64,000 bases of DNA, from assembly GCA_041504365.1 (NCBI GenBank), contig CP167917.1, forward strand, positions 2,666,001-2,730,000. The letters run 5' to 3'. Source of the stretch: Dryocola sp. LX212 (GTDB lineage: Bacteria; Pseudomonadota; Gammaproteobacteria; Enterobacterales; Enterobacteriaceae). Below, piece by piece: positions 45,754 through 54,278 of this stretch. The position numbers were made by a program, and so were the translations under genes. The notes under the pieces were generated by a model. It made no database searches. It had not been told where the DNA came from and was given only the letters and a program-made list of their open reading frames with translations. Position 1 is the stretch's first letter. Each line of letters starts with the position of its first letter.

Positions 45754-47493
45754 TTATCGCATAAGAGAACTTGCAGAAAATTGACTATAAGGGCTATATC
45801 CGACATCAGGCGTAATCCTTACATTGGGTGCGTTTGTTTTTCCTTCTGAGACTCTTGTTCCTGGTGGAGTGTTTTCAAACCTCACAACCATTTCTCCCTG
45901 TATAAGAGACTGACTCCCTGTGAGTATCTCCTGCCCTGTCGGAGCGCTGTAGTTATAGCCAGGGCCGCTAGTGCTTCGAGGGAATGGCGATGGCGCCTGC
46001 TTACCCGTGATAACAAGGAAATCACGAAGGAAATCATTAGTGGCCTGATGTTTTGCCATATCTCCTTGTACATCAAGATATCCAAAGCCTGTATTTCCTG
46101 GTCTCTTATTGAAATTGAAAGCCTCAGCAACCGTTTGCTGTTTATCGGTAAGCGGCTTTGGCGCCATAGGCTTACCATGCTCCCATGCATCTTTTATGGT
46201 GCTCCAGTTCTCAGCAATGAATACTCCAGCCCCAACCAAAGATGCGAGCAATAAACCAACGGGACCCACTGCCGCTACCAGAAGGCCAACGGTAGCCATT
46301 CCTCCGATAGCCAGTAAGCCAGCGCCAGCGGCTGCGGCAATTTTTACTATCTCGGGATTGGCTTTTACAAAATTAGAAACCTCTTTAAGCAGGGGCATTG
46401 CCTGCTCCAGCCCATCGCTGATGGCGGGCAACAATGCATCACCTGTCTCGATTTTTATTTGCTGTAGCTGGTTTTGAAGTAATTGTACTTTATTCGCAGT
46501 TGTATCCGCGCGGCTTGCATATTCTTTCTGCATAGAACCAGCATACCGAGCGGCATCACCAACTTTATCAAAATTTTCTTTCAGCAAGTCTAAATTTGAT
46601 AGCAAAGGTGTAATAGCCTGGATCGACTCCTGACCGAATAGTGTATTAAGTACCTTGACCTGTTTATCAGGTGAAACCTTGCTTATAGAATCAAAGACTT
46701 TTAACAGAGCCTTCTTGCCATCTTTTTGCAAATCCTTTGCAAGTTTTGATGGGTTAATATGCAGTAACTTAAGTTCATGCATTTGTGATTTAGACATCGC
46801 ACCACTTAACGTGGTGAAAACTTTTTTAATGGCTGTCGCAGCTACCTCTGACTCTGTACCAGATGCTTCAATTGTTGATGCAAGAGCAGCAACCTGAGCG
46901 GTCGTAAATCCCACTGTCTTACCCAGCACGCCTATACGAGTAACTGTATCGGTTATTTTTGCCGCCGTCGTGGGGCCAGTATTTCCCAGATAGTTTATCT
47001 GATCGGCCAGCGCCTCCACCTGCTCCTGCGTCATTCCGAGCGAAACGCGCCACTGTGCCATTTGCTGACCAGCGCTCTCTGCTGACTCATCAAAGGCCAC
47101 GCCCATCTTAACGGCATCAGTCGCAAACTGATGCAGATCTTTAGCGGCCAGACCCGCCTGACCACCCGCCTCGAAGATTTTCGCAATCTCGGTTGCAGCC
47201 ATTGGCAGCTGAGTGGACATGTTCAGGATATCATCGCTCATCTGCTGGAACTGCTCCGGCCGGTCAAAATTAACGACCTTCCTCACGTCCGCCATTGAGC
47301 TTTCAAAATCCATGGCAGATTTCACGGTATCCGCAAACGCCAGCAACCAGGCAGTGCCAAATGCCCCGGCTACCAGGGCTTTTTCTTTAAAACCTTTCGT
47401 AGATTTTTTAACATTTCTGGAAATGCCGTCCAGAACCGGCGATAGCCGGTCAACACCGGTGATGATTGCTTTTAGTTGAAAACTATCTGCCAC
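45754..47493 (-). CDS. Tail tape measure protein (Mu gp42-like)
   Basis: 579 aa, a mid-sized tape measure. The N-terminal half is the TP901-type core (MADVRKVVNFDRP, NMSTQLPMAATEIAKIFEAGGQAGL, NTGPTTAAKITDTVTRIGVLG). A hydrophobic stretch at about residues 395-440 (AAAAGAGLLAIGGMATVGLL) may enter the host membrane. The GTG at 47493 is chosen: GGAGG is 9 bases upstream and the product begins VADSFQLKAIITG as in relatives. Overlaps the chaperone frame by 11 bp. Confidence 0.9.
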   Translation of the reverse strand: MADSFQLKAIITGVDRLSPVLDGISRNVKKSTKGFKEKALVAGAFGTAWLLAFADTVKSAMDFESSMADVRKVVNFDRPEQFQQMSDDILNMSTQLPMAATEIAKIFEAGGQAGLAAKDLHQFATDAVKMGVAFDESAESAGQQMAQWRVSLGMTQEQVEALADQINYLGNTGPTTAAKITDTVTRIGVLGKTVGFTTAQVAALASTIEASGTESEVAATAIKKVFTTLSGAMSKSQMHELKLLHINPSKLAKDLQKDGKKALLKVFDSISKVSPDKQVKVLNTLFGQESIQAITPLLSNLDLLKENFDKVGDAARYAGSMQKEYASRADTTANKVQLLQNQLQQIKIETGDALLPAISDGLEQAMPLLKEVSNFVKANPEIVKIAAAAGAGLLAIGGMATVGLLVAAVGPVGLLLASLVGAGVFIAENWSTIKDAWEHGKPMAPKPLTDKQQTVAEAFNFNKRPGNTGFGYLDVQGDMAKHQATNDFLRDFLVITGKQAPSPFPRSTSGPGYNYSAPTGQEILTGSQSLIQGEMVVRFENTPPGTRVSEGKTNAPNVRITPDVGYSPYSQFSASSLMR

Positions 47494-47701
47494 GATTTTG
47501 TGCCTCCGCGATACGAACGGCGTTCCGTTCCATTTCAAACAACTCCCCCAGAGGCTTTACCTTGAGGACTGACGGATCTACCCGCCAGAAATACGCCAGG
47601 TCATAAACCCGGCGCTCCAGCTGCTCGATTATTCCGTCGCTTCCGGATTGGTCTGCTCCGGCGTCGGAGGGATCATGAAAAAACGCCAGATAGCCCAGCA
47701 C
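47483..47701 (-). CDS. Tail assembly chaperone, -1 frame extension
   Basis: The 72-codon frame overlaps the gp41-like gene by 73 bp and has no ribosome site or good start of its own. It is entered by -1 frameshift at T_TTT_TTC (47683-47677), giving a roughly 150-aa fusion: the first 86 residues of the gp41-like protein, then HDPSDAGADQSGSDGIIEQL and so on to the stop. Equivalent to the G-GT arrangement of lambda and the Mu gp41 frameshift product. Confidence 0.85.
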   Translation of the reverse strand: MLGYLAFFHDPSDAGADQSGSDGIIEQLERRVYDLAYFWRVDPSVLKVKPLGELFEMERNAVRIAEAQNRGR

Positions 47702-47934
47702 AAATTATTAATATCGAAGGGGGTGAGGTGGTTTAATGATGAAGGCGGTATTCCGGCAAGCTCGGGGATGTACTTAACAGCAACCTGGGCATTGACGGTG
47801 AAGTTCCCCCCCCCGTCCATTGAGGCTGGCAGTCCGAAGCGCTGAATTTGCTCAAGTGTGGGATCCTTTAGCTCCACCTCGGAAACTGAAGAACCATGTA
47901 CCTGCACAGGCTTAGAAAGCGGAATAATAATCAT
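47629..47934 (-). CDS. Tail assembly chaperone (Mu gp41-like)
   Basis: 101 aa. Phage_TAC_7 type: MIIIPLSKPVQVHGSSVSEVEL and ELAGIPPSSLNHLTPFDINN are characteristic of Mu gp41 relatives (gpE in P2 nomenclature). It binds the tape measure during tail assembly. The zero-frame product stops at PEATE; part of the ribosomes are expected to shift frame at the slippery site near its end. Confidence 0.9.
   Translation of the reverse strand: MIIIPLSKPVQVHGSSVSEVELKDPTLEQIQRFGLPASMDGGGNFTVNAQVAVKYIPELAGIPPSSLNHLTPFDINNLCWAIWRFFMIPPTPEQTNPEATE
47677..47683 (-). promoter_or_regulatory. Programmed -1 frameshift slippery site
   Basis: On the minus strand the zero frame reads CGT TTT TTC ATG; T_TTT_TTC fits X_XXY_YYZ and sliding back one base gives TTT TTT CAT GAT, entering the 47483 frame. 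Confidence 0.85.
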
Positions 47935-48287
47935 TGGTAAAATCCTGATACACCATGGAATTCGAGGTCGGCGGTGCCTTCCTCAGCGTTAAAACTGGAT
48001 TCTCCGCTCAGCCAGGCTTCACGCAGAACGTAAACCAGGCCGTTAGCCAGCTCAGCTGTGGCGGTCATATTCATGCTCTGGGTGATCTTGCTAATCGGGA
48101 AGGATGCAGGCACCTTGAAGGTGCCCTTGATATACGGCGCGCGAAAGGTTTCTTTATAATCAACGGAGCCATCCAGCCCCACCACATCATCCCTGACGAC
48201 CGTATTAAGCGGCACCTCAATACCACCCGTCAGAGAAAGCTGCTCGCTGTCCAGCTTGAAATAGGTTGTTCCAGCAATACGTGCCAT
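47931..48287 (-). CDS. Tail tube protein (Mu gpM/gp40-like)
   Basis: 118 aa, the Mu-type tail tube family. Features: MARIAGTTYFKLDSEQLSLTG, VGLDGSVDYKETF, and WLSGESSFNAEEGTADLEFHG. It polymerises inside the sheath. Its start overlaps the last base of the sheath gene's stop, as is normal for sheath-tube pairs. Confidence 0.93.
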   Translation of the reverse strand: MARIAGTTYFKLDSEQLSLTGGIEVPLNTVVRDDVVGLDGSVDYKETFRAPYIKGTFKVPASFPISKITQSMNMTATAELANGLVYVLREAWLSGESSFNAEEGTADLEFHGVSGFYQ

Positions 48288-49780
48288 TACGCAGCCTCCT
48301 GATACTGTAAACGGAACTGGTTAACCAGTGCGAACACGCGCAGCTGGTTAATGTAATCAGCCGGGAAGAGCACATTCACACGGTTGCTGTCATTCTTATC
48401 CCGCTCAACAACAAGGTATTGTTTGAACAGGTCAAAATTCTCGACGATCCCCGCCTCTTCCATAATCTGATACTGCGCACACATTTCGGCTTTGATCACT
48501 GCAGGCGTCACGATGGCCTGTCCGGGACCAAATCTCGTCCCGTCATTCGCCAGCTTTACGCGGGGGTACTTGCTCGTCACGCAGGTTTCGAGCGTTCGCA
48601 GTACATAGGCACTGGTGTGCAGGGTTTCACTGTCCAGGTAGCTGTTATCGGCATTACCAAAACTGTCCATCTGATAGGTGGTGATTGCACGCTGGATGTA
48701 CAGCCCGCCGCTCTGCGCATAACAGGTCGCAATACCGGAACCGAGCAGCACGTTTTGCTGGGTTTTGTTGAAACGTTTTCCAGCTGGCGCAGGTAGCGCC
48801 CCGTTGAGTTCGCCGGTTTGAGTAGGCCGGGCCGGATCGGCACGAATGAAGACCGCATTTCTGGCTGCAGTCATGGCGGCAAGCTCATCGGTGCAGGTCT
48901 GGGTATCGATTTCGAATCCGGATAGCGTGACATGCTGATCGTTGCGCATCGCGCCAAACGCCTGAAGATTTTCCAGCGTGTCAGCCATGGCGCTGTAAAC
49001 GTGACCGTAGGTCTGCCGCCCGGGAGCCCAGCGACCGGAGGTATCGTTCATGGCGAGCTTGATGGCATCCAGACTGGCGCTGTCGCTGTACGGGAAAGCA
49101 ATGAAATCCGCCTCCTCATCCCCCAGAATTGACACGGCCTCGGTTAAGTCGGGTGCCCCTTCTCCGCCAGCCATCGGCGTCAGTGTAACCATCACGCCGT
49201 CTGGAAGATGTTCGCCTCCAGCAGAGCCGTAGTAATTGACAGACAGAGGAATACCATTCCCACACAGGCCGACATTCTTCGCTGTGAGCGTGACGGTCGT
49301 ATCATCAACCAGCGCATCGACAGGCAAGTCAGCCTTTGTATTGATGTTATCCGCAAGGTTGGCTGCGACGGTGGCGAGATCATCGCCTGCCGATATTACG
49401 GTCTGAATACGGGTCTTTCCTATATAGAGGGAAATAACACCAGCGTTAATCACCTGCCCGGTCAGCATGATCTCGCCGCTGGCATAGGTGCCTTCAGGCT
49501 CCGGTACCGATATAGCCCATAGCGGCCCCGTACTGTCGATGGCCCTGTATGCAGCCACCATGCGTGCTATCTGACTACCGGCACCGTAGCGCTGCCTGAT
49601 TTCGCTGACGCTGGATACCAGCACGAGTTCAGCGACAGGCAGTGAACTGTCGGCGACAGGATGACCGAAGATGATGGAAGGCTGGCTGCCGCTAGCCGTA
49701 TTGGCCTGACTGTTGTCCATTTCAGCCCAGAAAAGTGGCACTGCCACGTCTTCCGGAATGGAATTAAAACTAATGGTCAT
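48287..49780 (-). CDS. Contractile tail sheath protein (Mu gpL/gp39-like)
   Basis: 497 aa, the Mu gpL length. N-terminus MTISFNSIPEDVAVPLFWAE and C-terminus FPADYINQLRVFALVNQFRL are hallmark sheath segments; middle DEEADFIAFPYSDSASLDAI and RADPARPTQTGELNGALPAP fit too. Its presence proves a contractile (myovirus) tail despite the HK97/lambdoid-type head genes. Confidence 0.94.
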   Translation of the reverse strand: MTISFNSIPEDVAVPLFWAEMDNSQANTASGSQPSIIFGHPVADSSLPVAELVLVSSVSEIRQRYGAGSQIARMVAAYRAIDSTGPLWAISVPEPEGTYASGEIMLTGQVINAGVISLYIGKTRIQTVISAGDDLATVAANLADNINTKADLPVDALVDDTTVTLTAKNVGLCGNGIPLSVNYYGSAGGEHLPDGVMVTLTPMAGGEGAPDLTEAVSILGDEEADFIAFPYSDSASLDAIKLAMNDTSGRWAPGRQTYGHVYSAMADTLENLQAFGAMRNDQHVTLSGFEIDTQTCTDELAAMTAARNAVFIRADPARPTQTGELNGALPAPAGKRFNKTQQNVLLGSGIATCYAQSGGLYIQRAITTYQMDSFGNADNSYLDSETLHTSAYVLRTLETCVTSKYPRVKLANDGTRFGPGQAIVTPAVIKAEMCAQYQIMEEAGIVENFDLFKQYLVVERDKNDSNRVNVLFPADYINQLRVFALVNQFRLQYQEAA

Positions 49781-49792
49781 CGGAGTTCTCCG

Positions 49793-50368
49793 TTATGAGG
49801 TGGGGTCATGAGGTAAATGAATGTCGACCTGAAAATCAGTATTGCCGTCCGGCCCGTTACCGGGATCGATAAGGTCAATATCGATATGAACGGTTTCAAG
49901 CCAGGGAAGGTTATCTATCTCACCGTCCTGCCAGGTGTCCTCGGCATCGAGTTCAAACGTTGCCTGGAAATCATACTTGTACCAGAGGATGGCCCGGTCC
50001 ATGTCCAGCAGAAGGCCACCTCGGTATTCGATACCGCGGGTATATTTTCTCTCTGGCTGCCAGCCCAGCAGCGCCCGAAACAACTTTGTCCGGACAATAT
50101 CGGTTGCATCATCAATTGCGTTCAGCCCCTTTTCATCTCTGCGATTATCCAGCGCGACAACAACGCTGAATCCGTCGGTGCAGTTCTGCCAGTAGTCCGT
50201 CTGACTTTTCTGAACGCCCGTTTCATCATGTAGTGGAATGATGTATGCCGACGGTAAAGCCATTTTTCCGGCTTCCTTTGCAACCATGAATTTTGCAGAG
50301 CCATCAACGCGCCCGCCGAAATCAGGAACGCGCTCCCGCACAGCAGCAATAATTTGCGTCAGCTTCAT
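49793..50368 (-). CDS. Tail terminator-like protein (gp37/DUF1834 position)
   Basis: 191 aa. Located between the gp10-like neck protein and the sheath, where Mu has gp37. MKLTQIIAAVRERVPDFGGRV, PSAYIIPLHDETG and LLDMDRAILWYKYDFQATFEL are consistent with phage tail terminators (Gp37/tail completion), which cap the tube and join it to the head. The small DUF2635 gene (Mu gp38) that usually precedes the sheath is absent. Confidence 0.78.
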   Translation of the reverse strand: MKLTQIIAAVRERVPDFGGRVDGSAKFMVAKEAGKMALPSAYIIPLHDETGVQKSQTDYWQNCTDGFSVVVALDNRRDEKGLNAIDDATDIVRTKLFRALLGWQPERKYTRGIEYRGGLLLDMDRAILWYKYDFQATFELDAEDTWQDGEIDNLPWLETVHIDIDLIDPGNGPDGNTDFQVDIHLPHDPTS

Positions 50369-50940
50369 AATTTCACTGGCTCCGGTTTAACGGCGCGCTT
50401 CAGTGCAGCGAAAAGCGTTTTTTCAGTCCATGCTCGCTTATCGTTCAGGGATTCAGTCATGAAGTTAGCGCGGGGAACAATTCGCCACCCGCTGCCACCC
50501 GATGCACCAGCTTTTTTCACCCTGACCTGCTTGCCTCCCCGGCCAGCCTTAGTCTGCGCCTGAGCGCCACGCCGGACACCAAACTGAAGGTAAGCGGGAT
50601 AAAATCCACTGCTGTGGGGACCTGAGCGTGTTTCGATAGCCGTCATTTCACGGCCTTTCTTCTGATTGGGGGATATTTTGACCATGAAGCCCGGTCGCCT
50701 GCTCGTTGCGCGCGGTACAAACCAGCCAATAGATCGCGCCATGCGGCCAGAGTAATAGCCAGGGTCTTCGCCCGGCCGGGAGCCATGCCGCTGGGAAACA
50801 CGATCCCGGGCCGCCTCCTGAATGGCGCGACCAATTTTGGCGAAAGCCCGGCGTACAACAGGTCGCTTGAAATTAATCGTCTGTGCGCCAGGAAAATCGA
50901 CGTGAATATAGTCGCCAGACCCGCTCTTATTCACAGCCAT
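50365..50940 (-). CDS. HK97 gp10-like head-tail neck protein
   Basis: 191 aa basic protein. The DPGYYSGRMARSIGW, SSGFYPAYLQFGVRRG and WRIVPRANFMTESL stretches fit the HK97-gp10/Mu virion morphogenesis group. Start at 50940: GGAGG is 7 bases upstream and the protein then begins MAVNKSGSGDYIHV. It overlaps the head-tail adaptor stop by 14 bp. Confidence 0.8.
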   Translation of the reverse strand: MAVNKSGSGDYIHVDFPGAQTINFKRPVVRRAFAKIGRAIQEAARDRVSQRHGSRPGEDPGYYSGRMARSIGWFVPRATSRRPGFMVKISPNQKKGREMTAIETRSGPHSSGFYPAYLQFGVRRGAQAQTKAGRGGKQVRVKKAGASGGSGWRIVPRANFMTESLNDKRAWTEKTLFAALKRAVKPEPVKL

Positions 50941-51349
50941 AACCAAAACCTCCGCCAAATGAGGGATCAGGCACTGCATCCTGAATGCCATCGAGACCCA
51001 GTTCTTTCACCTCGATATAGGAGAAACGACGCTCATCGTTCATATCCAGCGCCCGCATCACCCGGTAGACCCGACCATCCAGAACCGCCTCCATATCGGT
51101 GTTGACCGGGCGCAGACGGATAGTGATAGCATGCGTCACCACTTCCCCGGTCTGTACCGAGTTACGGTACGCAATACCGGAAATCGGTCGCACTTTTGCC
51201 CAGACGGTGAAGTGTTCATCATAAATGGGGTCGGTTCCGCCATGAGTTCCAGGAACATCCTGCCTCGTCCGGAACGTAACGCGTCGGTTCAGTTCTCCGG
51301 GGGTGGGAACGCGGTACCGGGTAACTATTTCTCTCTGTGGAATATCCAT
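50927..51349 (-). CDS. Head-tail adaptor (Phage_H_T_join family)
   Basis: 140 aa. PGELNRRVTFRTRQDV, IYDEHFTVWAKVRPISG and THAITIRLRPV are the PF05521 signature of SPP1 gp16/HK97 gp7-type stoppers that sit beneath the connector. Followed by the gp10-like gene with a small overlap. Confidence 0.9.
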   Translation of the reverse strand: MDIPQREIVTRYRVPTPGELNRRVTFRTRQDVPGTHGGTDPIYDEHFTVWAKVRPISGIAYRNSVQTGEVVTHAITIRLRPVNTDMEAVLDGRVYRVMRALDMNDERRFSYIEVKELGLDGIQDAVPDPSFGGGFGYGCE

Positions 51350-51364
51350 TATCTCTCCTGGCCG

Positions 51365-51691
51365 TCAGGTGACCGTCGGGCGACGTAAATCATAAATCAG
51401 CATCGTGACCGAAAATGGCAGATAGCCCTGCTGCAGCTTCTCTTCATCTTCCCCGCCGCGATTACGATCGAGCCAGCCTATAAGCACCAGAAGCGCAGTC
51501 TGCAAACGGCTGAGCGCCTCCCCCTCAATGAGCGTGTTGTTTTCTGCCACTACCCTGCTGCGGCTTCCCTGGATCCAGCTGAGCAATGCCGCACTACCCG
51601 CCTGAATAAGTAATGTGTAGGCAGCATCATCCGCATCACCATCGACACGCAGATGCTCTTTCACCTGCTCAAGCGTGACCAACTCGATCAT
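51365..51691 (-). CDS. Head-tail connector (gp6-like)
   Basis: 108 aa. LVTLEQVKEHLRVDGDADDAAY at the start is the classical gp6/Phage_connect_1 (PF05135) signature, followed by LLVLIGWLDRN and PFSVTMLIYDLRRP. It forms the ring attached to the portal. Overlaps the 344-aa gene upstream (ATGA). Confidence 0.93.
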   Translation of the reverse strand: MIELVTLEQVKEHLRVDGDADDAAYTLLIQAGSAALLSWIQGSRSRVVAENNTLIEGEALSRLQTALLVLIGWLDRNRGGEDEEKLQQGYLPFSVTMLIYDLRRPTVT

Positions 51692-52722
51692 GATTGCCCC
51701 CTTGCATCCCGTCCGCGCTTCACAGCGAGTGTCCAGCCGCTGCTGCCGGGCTCCCCGGGCTTATCCGTCGCGGGGCTGTTACAGTGCCAAACCGATCCTG
51801 CCCATGTGACCGTATCGCCAGGCTGATAGGTTTCCCCGCTTTTGAATACCCCTCGATAGATTTGCACCGGTACGGCAAAGGTTTTGGTCTGAGTGGCTCC
51901 GCTGCTGCGTACCACCGCTACGGAAAGAGTGCGCTGGTCTTCTGCAAGCTGGATACTGATATCACCCACGCCATCAACGAGACATTCCCAGCCCCGCATC
52001 CCATGTGTCTTTTCATAGGCACGCCACAATCCGCCGTTGTGCGTGGCATAGGTCCCGCGGGGGCAGGATTTTTCTGGATCAATAGCTGGTAGAATTTCCA
52101 GCTGCAGCGCATCACGGCCACTTTCACCTGGTTTACCGGGCTCTGGTGCGGGCAAGGAGGAAAGGGTCGCTTTTACAAGTGATTCAACATCCGGAACGGC
52201 AGCGGTGACCATTTGTTGCAGAAGTGGCCGCACGTCATCGACCGTCACGCTTTTGCCATCCTTTGGTACCGGCAGCGCAGCGACAGCATCAGAAACGGCC
52301 TGCTCAACGGCACGCTGCAGCACATCAGGATCGTAGTCCTTACCGTTCTGTGGCGCTGGGAGTGAGGCAACGGCCGTATCAACCATTTTCTGCAGTAGTG
52401 GGCGTATGTCTTCAGCGCTGGCGCTTTTACCGTCCTTTGGTATCGGTATTGATTTCAGCTCATTGCGGATTAGATCGGGTATATCCGGCAACGCCGGTGC
52501 CGGGGGAATATCAATCCGCTTCTGAACGGCACCAATAAGCGTTTCAGCCTCCGGTATCAGTTGTTTCAGCGCATCAATCTCGCGGGCATGCTGTTCTGCC
52601 TGCTGCGCCAGCTGTTTTTGATGCAGGCTCAGCTGGTTATCAAAATCAGCGCGAAGGGATTTCAGTGTCTGACCAAACTCCTCGCTGACAGCTCTGATTA
52701 TCTCCAGTTCACGATCATTCAT
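51688..52722 (-). CDS. Repeat-containing virion-associated protein (unknown role)
   Basis: 344 aa in three parts. Residues 1-70 are a coiled coil (LRADFDNQLSLHQKQLAQQA). Residues about 88-195 are repeats of P-x-PKDGKS(x)5-VRPLLQxMV type, three to four copies. The C-terminal 110 residues look like a carbohydrate-binding or lectin-like tip (YQPGDTVTWAGSVWHCN is the CBM5/12 pattern). It is between portal and connector genes, a place usually filled by decoration or portal-linked proteins. I do not recognise a named family. A head fibre or capsid-decorating fibre is a good guess. Confidence 0.75.
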   Translation of the reverse strand: MNDRELEIIRAVSEEFGQTLKSLRADFDNQLSLHQKQLAQQAEQHAREIDALKQLIPEAETLIGAVQKRIDIPPAPALPDIPDLIRNELKSIPIPKDGKSASAEDIRPLLQKMVDTAVASLPAPQNGKDYDPDVLQRAVEQAVSDAVAALPVPKDGKSVTVDDVRPLLQQMVTAAVPDVESLVKATLSSLPAPEPGKPGESGRDALQLEILPAIDPEKSCPRGTYATHNGGLWRAYEKTHGMRGWECLVDGVGDISIQLAEDQRTLSVAVVRSSGATQTKTFAVPVQIYRGVFKSGETYQPGDTVTWAGSVWHCNSPATDKPGEPGSSGWTLAVKRGRDARGQS

Positions 52723-54071
52723 CAGACTATGCTTCCTTTGACCATGGCCCTGATGGCCTCATATTCAGCCGGTGAGAGTCGTTTATTACCCGACAAATCC
52801 GGCGGTGGCGTGACCTCCGGAACAGCTGGCTTCCCGAACGGATCTGCCGTCGCGTCCCGTCGGGCCAGCGCCTCAAGGCTGTAGTTCTGCTGCTGCATAT
52901 ACGGGAAGTCGCCCCCCGGAACAGGTGGCAGGTTTTCTTTCAGCCGTGCCTCATTAGGGGCAAGGATGCCGCAACCGACGGCAGTGCTGTAAGTGGTGTA
53001 ACGCCGTTCGGTATCCATACGAAGCAGAGCATCGGTTTCAAATTCCACGCTCTCATGGATACCCAGGTCAAAGGCGTCGTTCAGCGATAGCTCAATAGCC
53101 TCGATCAGGGTTTGCAGGCACTGCGAGTAATACTGCTGCTCGAGCGCTTCGATATTGTCGTACTTAGGAGCCGCATCAATACCCACCTTGTATGTCGGCA
53201 CATGAAACACGGCACAGACAATTTCACCGGCCAGTTTCAGCTGCTCAATGGTCTGCGCATCCGCTGCCGTCATGCTGTTCGGCTTGTAGTCCGCCCCGTC
53301 AGACAGTACGGCCGTTTTACCTGCGTTGGCGCCGGTGTACCCCGCATCCCAGTTAGCCTTGATTTCCCGCGCCTTCTCTTCACTGACGCTGCCCGGCAAT
53401 GAAATGATACCGCTGGGCTTGCCGCCGTTCTGGAAGAAAACCGTAGAGTTTTCAAGAATGCTGTTGCCCTGCGTGGCAGGCAAACCGCAGGCAAAGATAG
53501 GTGACAGGCCAACAAGAGGGTGGAAAAGGCAGTTAAACCTGTCGTGGATAACTTCGCGGGCCGGAACAATAACCTCATCAGTGAGGCCGGAAAGATTGTC
53601 GGGGCTGACGCGATAAAATACCTGGCCATCTGGTGAAACCAGCGGCGTAACGCGAAGTGGATCGAGAATGCGCAGCTCCACCACTCGCCCGCCCGTATTA
53701 CGAATTTTGATCACATAGGTATTACCCGCAGCGAGCTTCGAATTAACCCAGCATTCAAAGAACTGCATCCTGTTCTGAAAGCTGTTTGGCTTGCGCAGCA
53801 GTCGGGGCAGTTCGCCCTCCGCTTCTGGCTGCCATATGCCGGATTTAGTCCGCTTCATCAGGCTGGCCGGCATCTTCGAAATATCTCCGGAGATAAGCGA
53901 CATGCATGAGAAGACCGCGTTGTAGGCCAGCACCGTTTCCTGACGGATTTCCAGGTTACGCTGCCAGGCCCCCGGAAATGCTTCGCCGATTATCGGGAAC
54001 CATCCCCCTCTGCTGCCGTGCCCTGACGGCGACTGGAGCGATTTTTCTTTTCTCCGGAACGGGTTCCACAT
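52722..54071 (-). CDS. Portal protein (HK97 family)
   Basis: 449 aa. HK97-type portal: MWNPFRRKEK at the start, the conserved AYNAVFSCMSLISGDISKMP and PNSFQNRMQFFECWVNSKL blocks, then FHVPTYKVGI and RYTTYSTAVGCGILAPNEAR, a standard portal pattern (LTxNEAR). Dodecameric gate for DNA packaging. Overlaps the small 84-aa gene at its start and the 344-aa gene by one base. Confidence 0.94.
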   Translation of the reverse strand: MWNPFRRKEKSLQSPSGHGSRGGWFPIIGEAFPGAWQRNLEIRQETVLAYNAVFSCMSLISGDISKMPASLMKRTKSGIWQPEAEGELPRLLRKPNSFQNRMQFFECWVNSKLAAGNTYVIKIRNTGGRVVELRILDPLRVTPLVSPDGQVFYRVSPDNLSGLTDEVIVPAREVIHDRFNCLFHPLVGLSPIFACGLPATQGNSILENSTVFFQNGGKPSGIISLPGSVSEEKAREIKANWDAGYTGANAGKTAVLSDGADYKPNSMTAADAQTIEQLKLAGEIVCAVFHVPTYKVGIDAAPKYDNIEALEQQYYSQCLQTLIEAIELSLNDAFDLGIHESVEFETDALLRMDTERRYTTYSTAVGCGILAPNEARLKENLPPVPGGDFPYMQQQNYSLEALARRDATADPFGKPAVPEVTPPPDLSGNKRLSPAEYEAIRAMVKGSIV

Positions 54072-54244
54072 TGCAAAGACCCCTGCTGTTGTGTCGAAAC
54101 TGACGCTGCCGCGCCTTTTTCCCTGTGCATCATGTACTCAGCGACGCCGGACAGTACGAGCACGTCCGCCGTTCCGCCCGGTACGAACCGAACCTCGCCC
54201 GCGTAAGCGTCATGGGTGTGTTTCAGATAGCGAATTTTCTTCAT
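53990..54244 (-). CDS. Small phage protein overlapping the portal start
   Basis: 84 aa: MKKIRYLKHTHDAYAGEVRF, then PGGTADVLVLSGVAEYMMHR and a basic polar tail. It overlaps the portal gene by 82 bp in another frame. Phages of this type often have a small hydrophilic protein here (head completion-like). Its frame looks real because the first 50 residues are well-formed and fill the gap between the capsid and portal genes. The start has a poor ribosome site. Function not known. Confidence 0.65.
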   Translation of the reverse strand: MKKIRYLKHTHDAYAGEVRFVPGGTADVLVLSGVAEYMMHREKGAAASVSTQQQGSLQCGTRSGEKKNRSSRRQGTAAEGDGSR

Positions 54245-54278
54245 AGATAAAGCGGGAATGGCTTCCCGCCTCCGGTTA

